A stretch of DNA of 64,000 nucleotides from Agromyces larvae (GTDB taxonomy: Bacteria > Actinomycetota > Actinomycetes > Actinomycetales > Microbacteriaceae), in contig NZ_CP094528.1 in the NCBI RefSeq assembly GCF_022811705.1, positions 124,001-188,000 of the forward strand, given 5' to 3'. This document shows positions 1 through 8,137 of this stretch, piece after piece. Made by a program: the position numbers and the translations under genes. Below the pieces are notes generated by a model, which saw only the letters and a program-made list of their open reading frames with translations, searched no databases and was not told the origin of the DNA. Within the stretch, counting starts at the first letter, position 1, and each line of letters opens with the position of its first letter.

Positions 1-678
1 TTCGTAGACGACACGCCCGGCGCGACGGGTGCGCTTCGCGATCCAGAAGAGCAACAGCGCGCCGACGATCGACATGTAGACCAGGGCGAGCGCGGCGGCC
101 CAGGGCTGCACCGCCGCGAGCACGATGATGACGGCGAGCAGCGTCGTAAGTTCGCCGAGCAGCTGGGTCGCTGGCAGGACGAACTGGAACACTGTCGTGC
201 GAACACTGACCCCAGTGAGGCTCACGACCTCGGATGAGTGCTTCGAGAGCCGCTCGCGCCAAGGGGCACGCAGGTAGGCGGTGAAGAGTTGCTGTGCGAG
301 GTACGCGTCGTAGTGTGCGCTCCGCCGGCTCGCCCAGCGGAGCAGGAAGATCGCTGCGACGCTCTTCGCTACGATGAGCAGGCACATCACCGCGAGGGTG
401 ACCACGATCGCTCCGCCGCTGAGTTCGCCGATGACCGGGAGCTCTGCGACCCCTCCACCGCTGAGCGGCGTGAGCACAGCCACGAGCAGCACGACGGCGA
501 ACCCGTCGAGCAGCGCCAGACCACCCTGCGCAATCGCATACGCGGTGAAGAATCGGCCGGCGCCCTGGGGAAGCACCGACACGACAGCTCGAAGCGTCGC
601 CAGCACCGACTTCACGCGATACACCCCCCAGCGCGATTCCGTCCGATTGGCCGCCCGGAACCGCTTCCAACCTGCCAC
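1..678 (-). CDS. ABC exporter, N-terminal transmembrane part (runs off the window start)
   Basis: The minus strand is open from about 678 to the left edge of the window, and a stop lies in frame upstream at 721-723. The translation has a basic N-terminus and then several long hydrophobic stretches (around AIAQGGLALLDGFAVVLLV, GAIVVTLAVMCLLIVA and LLGELTTLLAVIIVLAAV) joined by charged loops. This is the look of an ABC-type exporter membrane domain, such as a polysaccharide or lipid flippase. The nucleotide-binding domain would lie outside the window. The start is uncertain: GTG at 678 is the first GTG after the stop, TTG lies at 690, and another GTG lies at 624. None has a well-spaced ribosome site, although AGGAG-like sequence sits near 712-718. 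The gene is divergent from the DUF4012 remnant and may belong to the neighbouring glycan locus. Confidence 0.6.
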   Translation of the reverse strand, partial: MAGWKRFRAANRTESRWGVYRVKSVLATLRAVVSVLPQGAGRFFTAYAIAQGGLALLDGFAVVLLVAVLTPLSGGGVAELPVIGELSGGAIVVTLAVMCLLIVAKSVAAIFLLRWASRRSAHYDAYLAQQLFTAYLRAPWRERLSKHSSEVVSLTGVSVRTTVFQFVLPATQLLGELTTLLAVIIVLAAVQPWAAALALVYMSIVGALLLFWIAKRTRRAGRVVYE

Positions 679-811
679 ATCGTCGCACAAGAGTCCGAGG
701 GCGCGCGGGATCTCCTCTGCTCACTTCGGCCACGAGTTGTCGGTACAGCTGAGATCGGCGGGCTGCGCGCGTCACATTGCCGCCGACCGGCACCCGGCTA
801 CCCTGAACCTC
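679..811. other. divergent intergenic region
   Basis: This 130-bp gap separates the minus-strand ABC exporter from the plus-strand DUF4012 remnant. It should hold promoters for both. I see no clear -35/-10 pair or palindrome. Confidence 0.4.
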
Positions 812-1219
812 GTGACCCCTTCGACCGTCACCACTCCCGGGGCATCCGTGGACGCCCGGCAGCGCAGCCCGCGCCGCCGCCGCTGGATCTGGGTCACGCT
901 CGTCATCCTGCTCGCGGTCGTGATCGCCCTGGCGGCCTGGGTCGGCATCCGTGCGTTCCTCGCGAAGGGCGAGCTCGAGGCCGCGGTGCCGCTCGTCGAC
1001 ACAACCCGCCAGCACATCATCGATGGCGACACGCAGGCTGCCGAAGCATCCGCCCGTGTGCTCGCCGGCCACGCCTCAGAGGCCGCCGCCCTTACCGGCG
1101 ACCCGGTCTGGCGCGTCGCCGAGCTGCTGCCGTGGGCGGGGGTGAATCTCGAGGGCATGCAGGTGATCGCGGCATCCGTCGACCGGGTGGCATCGGGTGC
1201 CGTGACGCCGCTTGCCTAG

Positions 1220-2156
1220 GGCGTGTCTGACAATTGGATCATTGTCCGGCTGAGAGGCTTGACGCGTGTCGCGGTTTCAGGTGCTCTCGGATGCTCAGTG
1301 GTCGTTGATCGAGGGGATGCTGCCGCGCCCGACGGGTCGTAAGGGTCGGCCGTTCTCGGATGCGCGGACGATGGTCGAGGCGATCATCTACCGGTATCGG
1401 GCGGGGATCGCGTGGCGGGATCTGCCCGAGGTGTTCGGGCCGTGGCAGACGGTGTGGACCTGGCATCACCGGATGGCGACGGAGGGCACCTGGGAAAAGG
1501 TGCACGCGAAGTTGACGGCCGCGGCGGATGCGGCCGGGCTGGTGGATTGGTCGTTGTCGGTGGAGTCCACGATCGCCCGCGCGCATCAGCACGCGACGAA
1601 CACGACGCGCCTCACAGGGGGCTGGGTCGAACTACACGAATCTGCGGGAAGAGCCGCCTGATCACGCCATCGGCCGCTCCCGCGGCGGCTTGTCGACAAA
1701 GATCCATCAGCTCGTGGACGGCAACGGGCTGCCACTGGTCACGCTGATCACGCCTGGTCAGGCCGGCGACTCGCCGATGTTCCTGCCGCTGATGGCACAC
1801 CTCCGCGTAGGACGTGAGACCGGTCGGCCACGTACCCGGCCGGACGCGGTGCGCGGCGACAAGGCGTACTCGTCCCGCGCGATCCGCTCCCACCTCCGCG
1901 ACCGCGGGATCAAGGCCGTCATCCCCGAGCCCGACGACCAGAAAGGCCACCGCAAACGTCGAGGATCACGCGGCGGACGACCGGTCGGGCTGGACGCCAT
2001 CGACTACGAGAACCGCAACGTGATCGAACGCCGCTTCTGCCACCTCAAACAATGGCGCCGCCTGGCCACCCGATACGACAAGCACGCCGTCACCTACCGC
2101 GCCGCAGTCCTCCTCCACAGCATCATCGCCTGGACCCAGCAATTGTCAGACACGCC
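1220..2156 (+). mobile_element. IS5 family (IS427-like) insertion sequence, 937 bp, complete
   Basis: The ends are perfect inverted repeats: GGCGTGTCTGACAATTG on the left and its reverse complement on the right. Both sides are flanked by CTAG (1216-1219 and 2157-2160), read as a 4-bp target duplication. Because CTAG is palindromic, a 2-bp TA duplication within longer repeats is also possible. The interior holds two overlapping transposase frames in the arrangement usual for the IS427 group. The element sits inside the DUF4012 gene. Perfect ends suggest a recent insertion. Confidence 0.93.
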
Positions 2157-2160
2157 CTAG
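1266..2160 (+). CDS. IS5/IS427-type transposase, two frames joined by a frameshift
   Basis: The first frame (GTG at 1266, closing at 1661) carries the N-terminal DUF4096-like domain, including GIAWRDLPEVFGPWQTVWTW. The second frame (effective start near 1610) carries the DDE domain, with NYTNLREEPPDHAIGRSRGG, then GDKAYSSRAIR (second acidic residue) and NVIERRFCHLKQWRR (the E). The frames overlap around the G-run at 1615-1621, and reading through needs a shift of +1 (or -2). Related elements use programmed frameshifting here. The position normally occupied by the first catalytic aspartate (V-D-S-T in relatives) reads V-E-S-T, which may impair activity. The second frame's stop codon (2158-2160) lies in the flanking CTAG and not in the element itself. 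Confidence 0.85.
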
Positions 2161-3366
2161 GTCGCGGCGTCGCTCGACCCGGCGGCGTTCCGTCCGCATG
2201 CGGGCCGCATCGACCCGGCACCGATCCTGGCGCTGCAAGCGTGACGCGCTCGACTCGGGCCGCCTCGCCGACCCGGACATCGACCTGATCGGCCCGATCG
2301 CCGAGGCCCGCGACGAACTGGTCGCGCTGCTGGCCGATACCGGCGCGATCGTCGACGCGCTCGACCGCGCCACCCGGCTGCTGCCGGCGGTGCTCGGCGC
2401 CGATGGGCCGCGGAACATCCTGCTGCTCATCCAGAACAATGCCGAGCTGCGCTCGACGGGCGGTGTGCCGAGCGCGCTCGCGCTCATCCACGCCGAGGGC
2501 GGCGCCCTCAGCCTCGCGGCGCAGGCCGACTCAGGCGACACCGGCCGCTTCGACCCGATCGTGACCGAGCTGCCCGTCGAGTCACGCGCACTGTGGGGCA
2601 ACAACCCGGCACGCTACATGCAAGATGTCGCGTTCCTGCCGCAGTTCCCGCTCGGCGCGCCCATCGCCCGCGAGATGTGGCGGCAGCGGTTCGGTGTCGA
2701 ACCCGACCTCGTCGTCGCGCTCGACCCGGTCGTGCTCTCGCACGTGCTCGAAGCGACCGGACCGGTGACGATGTCGACCGGCGACGTGCTCGAAGCGGGC
2801 ACGGTGGTGCAGCGGCTCCTCGCCGACGTCTACGCCCGCTACCCGAACCCTGCCGATCAGGACGCGTTCTTCGCCGGCGCGGCCGCCGCGGTGTTCGAGG
2901 CGGTCGCGGGCGGCTCGGCCGGCGCCGCCGACCCGCGCCCTGATCGGCGCGCTCGCACGGTCGGGCGACGAGCGGCGCATCCTGATCTGGAGCGCGGATG
3001 CCTCGGAGCAGGCGATTCTCGAAGACACCACGCTCGCCGGCGGTTTGCCCCGAAGCGGCGACGACCGGCAGGCGTTCGGGGTGTACCTCAACGACATGAC
3101 CGGGTCGAAGATGGACACGCGTCTCGCCGTCGAGATCGCCGCCGGCTCGATGACGTGCCGCGGCGACCGGCTCGCCGAGTACGCGATCGACGTCACCCTC
3201 ACGAACACCGCGCCCGCCGACGCGGCGACGAGTCTGCCCGGGTATGTGACCGGTGGCGGCGGCTTCGGCACACCGGCCGGATCGATCAGCACCTCGGTGC
3301 ACGTGTACAGCCCGCCGGGCACCTACAACCTCGGGGTCTCGCAGGGGGGTGCCCCTATGTGTTCTG

Positions 3367-4584
3367 TCAAGCGGCGACGGGTTGGGTTCGGGCGGGGACT
3401 TCGTAGAGGGTGCCGTCGCGGAGCATGGCGTAGAGGACGTCGGATCGGCGTCGTGCGAGTGCGATGAGGGCCTGGTTGTGGCGTTTGCCCTGGGCGATCT
3501 TGCGGTCGTGGTAGGCGCGCGACTCAGGGTCTCGCAAGGCGGCGAACGCGGATAGGAACATCGCGCGTTTGAGGGTCTTGTTGCCTCGTCGGGAGGGGTG
3601 CTCCCCGCGGATCGAGGATCCCGATCGACGGGTCACGGGCGCGAGTCCGGCGTAGGCGGCCAGGTGCCCGGCGGTCGGGAAGGCTTTGCCGGTGATCTCG
3701 GTCAGGAGTCTGGCTGCGGTCCTGACGCCGACTCCGGGCATGCTCGTCAGGACGGGGTGAAGAGGGTGGGCCGCCACGAGCTGCTCGACCTCGGCGGCGA
3801 CGTCTTCGCGTTGCTGGCGTAGGCCGGCCAGCTGCTCGGCCAGGCGCGGCAAGACGGTGCCGGCCGCGTTCGTGCCGAGGACGACCACGGTCTGTTGCCG
3901 CAGTGCCTGGATGAGTTCGCCGGCCCATTCGCGACCCTTGCGGGGTGCGAGTTTGATGAGCCGGTTCCCGAGGCGTTTCTCTCCGGCCGCGGTCATCGCG
4001 GCCGGGGTCGGGTAGTGCTGCAGCAGGTCGAGGGTCGCGGGGTGATCCAGCTTCGGGCCGATCACCCGCTCGAGTGCGGGATGGATCTGGGTGAGCAGGC
4101 CGCGGATGCGGTTGCTGGCCTGCACGATCTGTCCGGCCAGGTCGTCGTCGAAGCCGCACAGCATCGACAGTTCCGCGATCTGCTCGTCGGCGACCTGGAT
4201 CGAGCGCAGCGTATGCGGCATGGTTCTGGCGGTCTCGGCGATGATCAGCGCGTCTCGGGCATCCGTCTTGGCCTCGCCGGGGTGCAGGTCCGCGATGCGG
4301 CGCATCGCCAGGCCTGGCAGGTAGCCGACGAGTGCACCGGCGGCCTGGGCGACGGCGACCGGTAGGGCACCGATCGTGGCCGGCTGGTCGACGACGAGCA
4401 GTACCGGCCCGCGGCCCCTGAGCTCGTCGATCAGCGTCCGCAGTCGGGTCTCGTCGTTGGGCAGCGGCTTGTCGAACAGTCGCGTCCCGGCACGGTCAAG
4501 GGCTACGGCGTGGTGTTCGCCCTTCCCAACGTCGAGTCCGATGAAGACTTCGACGTCCGTGTGCCCGGTGATTCCTGTGTTCAC
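3367..4584 (-). CDS. IS110 family transposase (DEDD plus serine domain)
   Basis: This 405-residue protein starts at GTG 4584, which has the strong ribosome site GGAGGGGG just upstream. An open stretch of 20 more codons upstream lacks such a site. The N-terminal DEDD domain is visible as FIGLDVGKGEHH, the VVDQP loop and GEAKTDARDALI. The C-terminal Transposase_20 domain is visible as SMPGVGVRTAARLLTEI, followed by GLAPVTRRSGSSIRG with the serine-containing motif and GNKTLKRAMF. The reading frame is intact and all domains are present, so it could be active. IS110 recombinases are guided by a structured RNA made from the element's non-coding end. Confidence 0.93.
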   Translation of the reverse strand: MNTGITGHTDVEVFIGLDVGKGEHHAVALDRAGTRLFDKPLPNDETRLRTLIDELRGRGPVLLVVDQPATIGALPVAVAQAAGALVGYLPGLAMRRIADLHPGEAKTDARDALIIAETARTMPHTLRSIQVADEQIAELSMLCGFDDDLAGQIVQASNRIRGLLTQIHPALERVIGPKLDHPATLDLLQHYPTPAAMTAAGEKRLGNRLIKLAPRKGREWAGELIQALRQQTVVVLGTNAAGTVLPRLAEQLAGLRQQREDVAAEVEQLVAAHPLHPVLTSMPGVGVRTAARLLTEITGKAFPTAGHLAAYAGLAPVTRRSGSSIRGEHPSRRGNKTLKRAMFLSAFAALRDPESRAYHDRKIAQGKRHNQALIALARRRSDVLYAMLRDGTLYEVPARTQPVAA

Positions 4585-4770
4585 GTGCCCCCTCCGTTCA
4601 TTCGTGATCGACGCCGGCCAGCGCACGGCAGCGCGTCTCGGCATCCACGTTACGAACGGCCTCGGCGACGTCCCGGGCCCAGCCCCTATCAGCGATCACA
4701 CGCTGCCAGACCAGGCCCGGTGACAACACCCCCCAGATCATGCGTTCGACAGGGGGCAACAATCATGCCG
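4585..4770 (-). other. non-coding 5' part of the IS110 element (candidate bridge RNA region)
   Basis: About 190 bp lie between the transposase start and the presumed element end, with no gene. IS110 elements encode their guide (bridge) RNA in this position. I can see GC-rich self-complementary segments (for example gggcccgggac around 4670-4682) but cannot fold the region here. The call rests on position and family knowledge. Confidence 0.4.
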
Positions 4771-4827
4771 GGCCCGGCTGGCCGTCACCCCACAGCATCC
4801 CGGCTACGGGGCCGAGAAGAAAGCAAC

Positions 4828-4843
4828 GGGGGGATGACCCCCC
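4828..4843 (+). other. small hairpin upstream of the surface-protein gene
   Basis: Six G followed by ATGA and six C form a perfect 6-bp stem with a 4-base loop, 45 bp before the start of the next gene. It could be a weak terminator for leftward or rightward transcripts, or a leader structure. Confidence 0.35.
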
Positions 4844-4888
4844 AAGTGCATGATCACCGTTCGGTGCGGCGCGAAAGGGGTGCATCCG

Positions 4889-5393
4889 ATGTTCCGAAAG
4901 TTCTTCGCCGCAACAGCCATTGCGGCAGCCGCGTTTGCTCGCGGTTCCCACAGCTGCCCAAGCGCAAGCCGGGTACACCGCCCAAGGGCCGTCGGTGACC
5001 ACGAACGTCGGCACGTCGGTGACCTTGACGTTCACCGGGTTCCCGCCGAACACGCCATCGACGGCGACCGCGCCCGACGCGGTCACCCTGAGCGTCATCA
5101 AGGCCAGCATGTTCTCGAGGCCCACGGATGCCGCGGGGTCGGTGTCGTACACGGCGAGTTCCACCACGCCCGGCACCTCCACCATCACCGTGACGGCGGG
5201 GCAGGTCGTCGCAACGGGCACGCTGACAGTGGTGCCCGCTGACGCCGGAGCCGGCACCGGTGATCGGGCACTGATGGGCACGGGCTTCGACCTGCCGGTG
5301 CTCTGGATCTGGATCGGCGGCGGCGCCCTCATCCTCGGTGCGGCGCTCATCGTGGTGCTGACGACGGTGCGCAGGGCGCGGAAGCATGCCTGA
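4889..5393 (+). pseudogene. secreted, membrane-anchored surface protein with a one-base frameshift
   Basis: The ATG at 4889 begins a classic export signal (MFRKFFAATAIAAAAF). The mature part (AQAGYTAQGPSVTTNVG, an Ig-like or beta-rich domain) and the C-terminal anchor helix (LPVLWIWIGGGALILGAALI, then RRARKHA) are in a different frame. One extra T in gcgtttgctc (about 4928-4934) accounts for the break: with gcgttgctc the signal would run on as ALLAVPTAAQAQ. The C-terminus has a membrane helix and basic tail but no LPxTG motif. The gene is probably a simple surface protein that was co-inherited with the DUF4012 gene. A sequencing error in the T-run is the alternative. Confidence 0.7.
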
Positions 5394-5407
5394 CCTGATC
5401 AGGGATC

Positions 5408-5440
5408 TCGACCGGCTCGCTCAAGGAGCGAGCCGGTCGA
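5408..5440 (+). terminator. strong hairpin terminator
   Basis: A perfect 15-bp stem (tcgaccggctcgctc and its complement) with a 3-base loop lies 14 bp after the surface-protein stop. There is no T-run, which is common for high-GC actinobacterial terminators. Confidence 0.7.
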
Positions 5441-5557
5441 CTCGTGCCGACTCGCGTGAACGTGCCGACACGCCCGCCGCACCGCGCACCCTTCCGAAAC
5501 CCGCCCGCGCTCGTCAAGATGGCAGTGCAGGTGCAACAGCCGGCACGTGCGGGTTGC

Positions 5558-5719
5558 GGCGACAGGAGACTTCATGGGCGAGATCGCGGTAGGGGTGAGC
5601 GGGGCCGGGCCCGCGACCGAGCGGGCGGTTCGGTGGGCGGCTGAGCGGGCGGCGGCACTGGGGAGCCCGTTGCGGCTCGTGCACGTGGTCGACTCCGCGA
5701 TCGAGGCGACGGGCGATGC
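5558..5719 (+). repeat. 162-bp direct repeat, left copy
   Basis: This segment matches 7976-8137, with two mismatches that I can see. It includes the ribosome site and the first 48 codons of a universal stress protein gene. The two copies bracket the fucosyltransferase-like and FkbM genes. Confidence 0.9.
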
Positions 5720-5870
5720 GCTCGGCAGCGCTGCTGAAGAGTTGCTCGACGAGGCGCTTCCTACCCCCGAGCTTGGGATCGAGCGCCGGGTTGTGGCCGG
5801 CGCCCCGGTCATTGCGCTCGTCGATAAGGTGGCGAAAAGGAAGCCAGCATCCGACGGGTCGATGACGTGA
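5574..5870 (+). pseudogene. internally deleted universal stress protein remnant
   Basis: The first 48 residues equal the intact stress protein at 7992. The reading then jumps to a diverged version of the intact protein's second domain (LGSAAEELLDEAL, IERRVVAGAPVIALVD) and stops after 98 residues. About 140 residues are missing compared with the intact copy, and the C-terminal nucleotide-binding glycine motif is gone. The frame is open but the product would not fold as a Usp domain. The N-terminal part is nearly identical to the intact copy while the later part is clearly diverged. This suggests a mosaic made by recombination between an old decaying paralogue and the intact gene. Confidence 0.75.
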
Positions 5871-6793
5871 AACACCCTATTCTCCCATGGGAGGCGCCGC
5901 GATACGGGATCGATTGGCTGCGGACTGTCCGGCGACCCCGGCGCGAGCGTGTCTTCCTGCAAGGGTCAGGCCGTTCATTCAGCTATGTCGGAATGCGCAC
6001 CCTCCATAACATCGGCAATCACGTCTTTGCGGTTGCGAATGCGGTTCGCCTTGCTGAGCGCTTAGGGGCGGGGACCGTCGTGCTTCCGCAGGATTCCATC
6101 TTCAATCCCGGTTCTGTTGGTGCGATTGAACTCACTAAGGCGCGCGTTCCCGATGGCGCAACCGGCATCTTCGGATCGTTCTTCTATTTCGATTCACTCG
6201 GCTTCACGAGAACGACGCTCGAGAGAGCACGTGTGTTGCTCGCACTGCGGGACCGGCTCCCGGAGCAGCAACAGTCGGAGGATTTCGTGCTGCATCTTCG
6301 AGCAGGAGACGTGTTTCGGCCTCGTCCACACCCACGGTACGCGCCGCCTCCTCTGGACTACTACCTTGCTGCAATCGAGAAGACCGCACCTGCTCGTGTT
6401 GTTGCCGTAACCCAGTCCCATGACCACCCGTATCTAAGGGTTATTAGCCTCCACTGCCGATCGCAAGGAATCGATTTCTTGGAGGTGAACGGGTCTGCCG
6501 AGGCCGATTTTCACCGGCTTAGATCTGCGAGAACTCTCTGTGTGTCTCAGGGCACGTTCGCGGTTTCGGCCGCATGGTTGTCGAAGAACTGCGATTCGCT
6601 GCTGCAGTTCGACCAGGGTCCGTTGCCCCCCTATACGACGTTCTACCCCGAAATATCCCAGCAACTCGGCATTCACGTTGCATTGGCAACTGCAACTGGC
6701 CACCCGAGGGAATGGCATGGCACCGCGGCGGAACTGGTCGAACTCATGTCTCGCCGAAACCGCATTGACTGGACTTCCTACGGCCCTGATTGA
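5867..6793 (+). CDS. fucosyltransferase-like glycosyltransferase
   Basis: A 308-residue protein starts at GTG 5867, overlapping the stop of the stress-protein remnant by 4 bp. Near residues 140-150 it has FVLHLRAGDVF, which resembles the H-x-R-x-G-D nucleotide-sugar signature of alpha-1,2/1,6-fucosyltransferase-like enzymes. The motif is followed by a substrate-type stretch (PPPLDYYLAAIEK). No signal peptide or membrane helix is seen, so it should act in the cytoplasm. Base composition is less GC-rich than the flanks and rare codons are more frequent, which suggests transfer. The likely role is decoration of a glycan of the neighbouring EPS locus. The family assignment rests on one motif, so the donor sugar is unknown. 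Confidence 0.5.
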   Translation: MKHPILPWEAPRYGIDWLRTVRRPRRERVFLQGSGRSFSYVGMRTLHNIGNHVFAVANAVRLAERLGAGTVVLPQDSIFNPGSVGAIELTKARVPDGATGIFGSFFYFDSLGFTRTTLERARVLLALRDRLPEQQQSEDFVLHLRAGDVFRPRPHPRYAPPPLDYYLAAIEKTAPARVVAVTQSHDHPYLRVISLHCRSQGIDFLEVNGSAEADFHRLRSARTLCVSQGTFAVSAAWLSKNCDSLLQFDQGPLPPYTTFYPEISQQLGIHVALATATGHPREWHGTAAELVELMSRRNRIDWTSYGPD

Positions 6794-6944
6794 AGGCCAA
6801 GGACTCCAGCAGTAGTCTGGACGCGCTGAAAGCCAGAACTGTGCTGGGGACACAAGAACCATGCGCCCACGTCGCCGCTCCCTCCGCGTTCGTGGCCTGA
6901 AGGTGTCCTTGTGATGGCCACGGCGCGCCTGCCAAGCTGAGGCG
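6794..6944. other. intergenic spacer
   Basis: This spacer lies between the glycosyltransferase-like gene and the FkbM gene. It is lower in GC than the locus average. I see no clear promoter or hairpin, and no good ribosome site before 6945. Confidence 0.3.
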
Positions 6945-7925
6945 ATGAGCGACATCCTGGAGCGGTTCGGGGTCACCGAGGATCTCGTGGCGGGATCGCT
7001 GCGTGCATCCGGGCTCAGTCCCCGCACCGCCGATCGTGCGACGGACGTCACGAGAGCAAGTCTTGAGCGAGCTGTCGAACTGATCACTCCAGTGCGCTGC
7101 GGCATCCCGCTCATGCGGATCGGGCCCAAGCGCGACGGCGGATACCTGGTGCCCGATGACCTCGATGGCATCGAGGCATGCTTTTCACCGGGAGTGGCGA
7201 ACTTCAAGGATTTCGAGGATGACCTCGCACGGCGGTTCGGCGTGAAGTCGTTTATGTGCGACTACACCTCAGACGTCGAACTGCTGAGAACACCGCTGAT
7301 CGATGGCCTTCAGCGGTTCGAGAAGAAGTGGCTCGATGTGGGCCCGAGCGAGAACAACCTCGACATCAACGATTGGGTCAGAGCGAACTCTTCACCTGGC
7401 GCGGATCTGTTGCTCCAGATGGACATTGAGGGAGCCGAGTACCGCAACCTGCTTCACGCGACCGATGAGACGTTGTCGAGGTTCAGGATCATTGTGCTCG
7501 AGGTGCACTCATTGCAGCTCCTATTGGAGTCCGAGTTTCTCTACGGCATCTTCTTACCCGTGTTCGAGCGGCTCGCCAGGCACTTCGTGTGCGTTCACGC
7601 TCATGAGAACAACTGCTGCACGAGCACGAAGCTGGGTCCAGACCTCATCGTTCCGAATGTGCTCGAACTCACGCTTCTACGACGGGATCGCGTACGGAAT
7701 ACGCCAGTTGAGGTGCAACTGCCACATGCCATGGATGCGCTCAACGTCGTTTCGAGGCGTCGACCTCGGCATCTCAAGGGCGCTATTCGGAGAAACGCGG
7801 ACGTCAGAGCCTCTCGACGGAATGCACGACGGCTGAGTGCGAGGTGGGCGGTGCTCTATGGCCCGCATCTCGTGTTTCGGAGAATCCCCCGCCGCATCGT
7901 CCGCGCCATGCGATCCCGCGCGTGA
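6945..7925 (+). CDS. FkbM family methyltransferase
   Basis: This 326-residue protein starts at ATG 6945. The core contains LLLQMDIEGAEYRNLL (residues ~157-172), the D-I-E-G-A-E signature of the FkbM/Methyltransf_21 family of SAM-dependent O-methyltransferases. A long N-terminal helical segment precedes it and a very basic, arginine-rich tail (about 60 residues) ends the protein. Such enzymes often methylate sugars in capsules, LPS or antibiotics. It forms a pair with the preceding fucosyltransferase-like gene inside a repeat-flanked cassette. The substrate cannot be read from sequence. Confidence 0.8.
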   Translation: MSDILERFGVTEDLVAGSLRASGLSPRTADRATDVTRASLERAVELITPVRCGIPLMRIGPKRDGGYLVPDDLDGIEACFSPGVANFKDFEDDLARRFGVKSFMCDYTSDVELLRTPLIDGLQRFEKKWLDVGPSENNLDINDWVRANSSPGADLLLQMDIEGAEYRNLLHATDETLSRFRIIVLEVHSLQLLLESEFLYGIFLPVFERLARHFVCVHAHENNCCTSTKLGPDLIVPNVLELTLLRRDRVRNTPVEVQLPHAMDALNVVSRRRPRHLKGAIRRNADVRASRRNARRLSARWAVLYGPHLVFRRIPRRIVRAMRSRA

Positions 7926-7975
7926 CACGCGCAAAGCGCTGGCACCACGGCCCTCATCGCGTGATGATGGATGCA

Positions 7976-8137
7976 GGCGACAGGAGACTTCATGGGCGAG
8001 ATCGCGGTAGGGGTGAGCGGGGCCGGGCCCGCGACCGAGCGGGCGGTTCGGTGGGCGGCTGAGCGGGCGGCGGCACTCGGGAGCCCGTTGCGGCTCGTGC
8101 ACGTCGTCGACTCCGCGATCGAGGCGACGGGCGATGC
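7976..8137 (+). repeat. 162-bp direct repeat, right copy
   Basis: This is the partner of 5558-5719, with two visible mismatches (cactg/cactc and cacgtg/cacgtc contexts). It covers the ribosome site and the start of the intact stress protein gene. Confidence 0.9.

Larger units (their letters stand above)
812..3350 (+). pseudogene. DUF4012 family membrane protein, multiply broken
   Basis: Fragments of a single DUF4012-type protein lie in order. Positions 812-1219 (GTG start) give a proline/serine head, a basic stretch, one membrane helix (IWVTLVILLAVVIALAAWV) and the start of the extracytoplasmic domain, ending at a TAG. An IS5-type element follows at 1220-2156. Positions 2161-2241 resume in the same reading sense. 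A stop at 2242-2244 is best explained by one extra T in gcgtgacgc. Positions 2243 to about 2935 carry the central domain (NNAELRSTGGVPSALALI). A further one-base loss near 2935 moves the reading to a third frame, which runs to about 3350. There an IS110-type element cuts the gene off, and no C-terminus is recognisable on its far side. DUF4012 genes often occur in actinobacterial polysaccharide loci. The exact function is not established. Confidence 0.85.
3350..4770 (-). mobile_element. IS110 family insertion sequence (ends approximate)
   Basis: A complete IS110-type transposase gene (3367-4584, minus) is followed by a short 3' end. The DUF4012 reading ends abruptly at about 3343-3357, beside the sequence gcttgacagaacacatagggg on the minus strand, which looks like an IS110 terminal sequence. 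The upstream end lies somewhere in the non-coding stretch 4585 to about 4790. IS110 elements usually lack clear inverted repeats and target duplications, so the outer limits given are estimates. The insertion removes or displaces the DUF4012 C-terminus. Confidence 0.7.

Noticed and set aside
238..1230. A 330-codon plus-strand open frame over the ABC exporter and DUF4012 start
   Set aside because: Hydrophobic, domain-like sequence is found only on the minus strand (ABC) and in the frame beginning at 812 (DUF4012).
4828..4843. Riboswitch in front of the surface-protein gene
   Set aside because: Only a simple six-pair hairpin is visible; no known aptamer pattern is recognised.
5240..5393. LPxTG sorting signal in the surface protein
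   Set aside because: A membrane helix and basic tail exist but no LPxTG-like motif precedes them.
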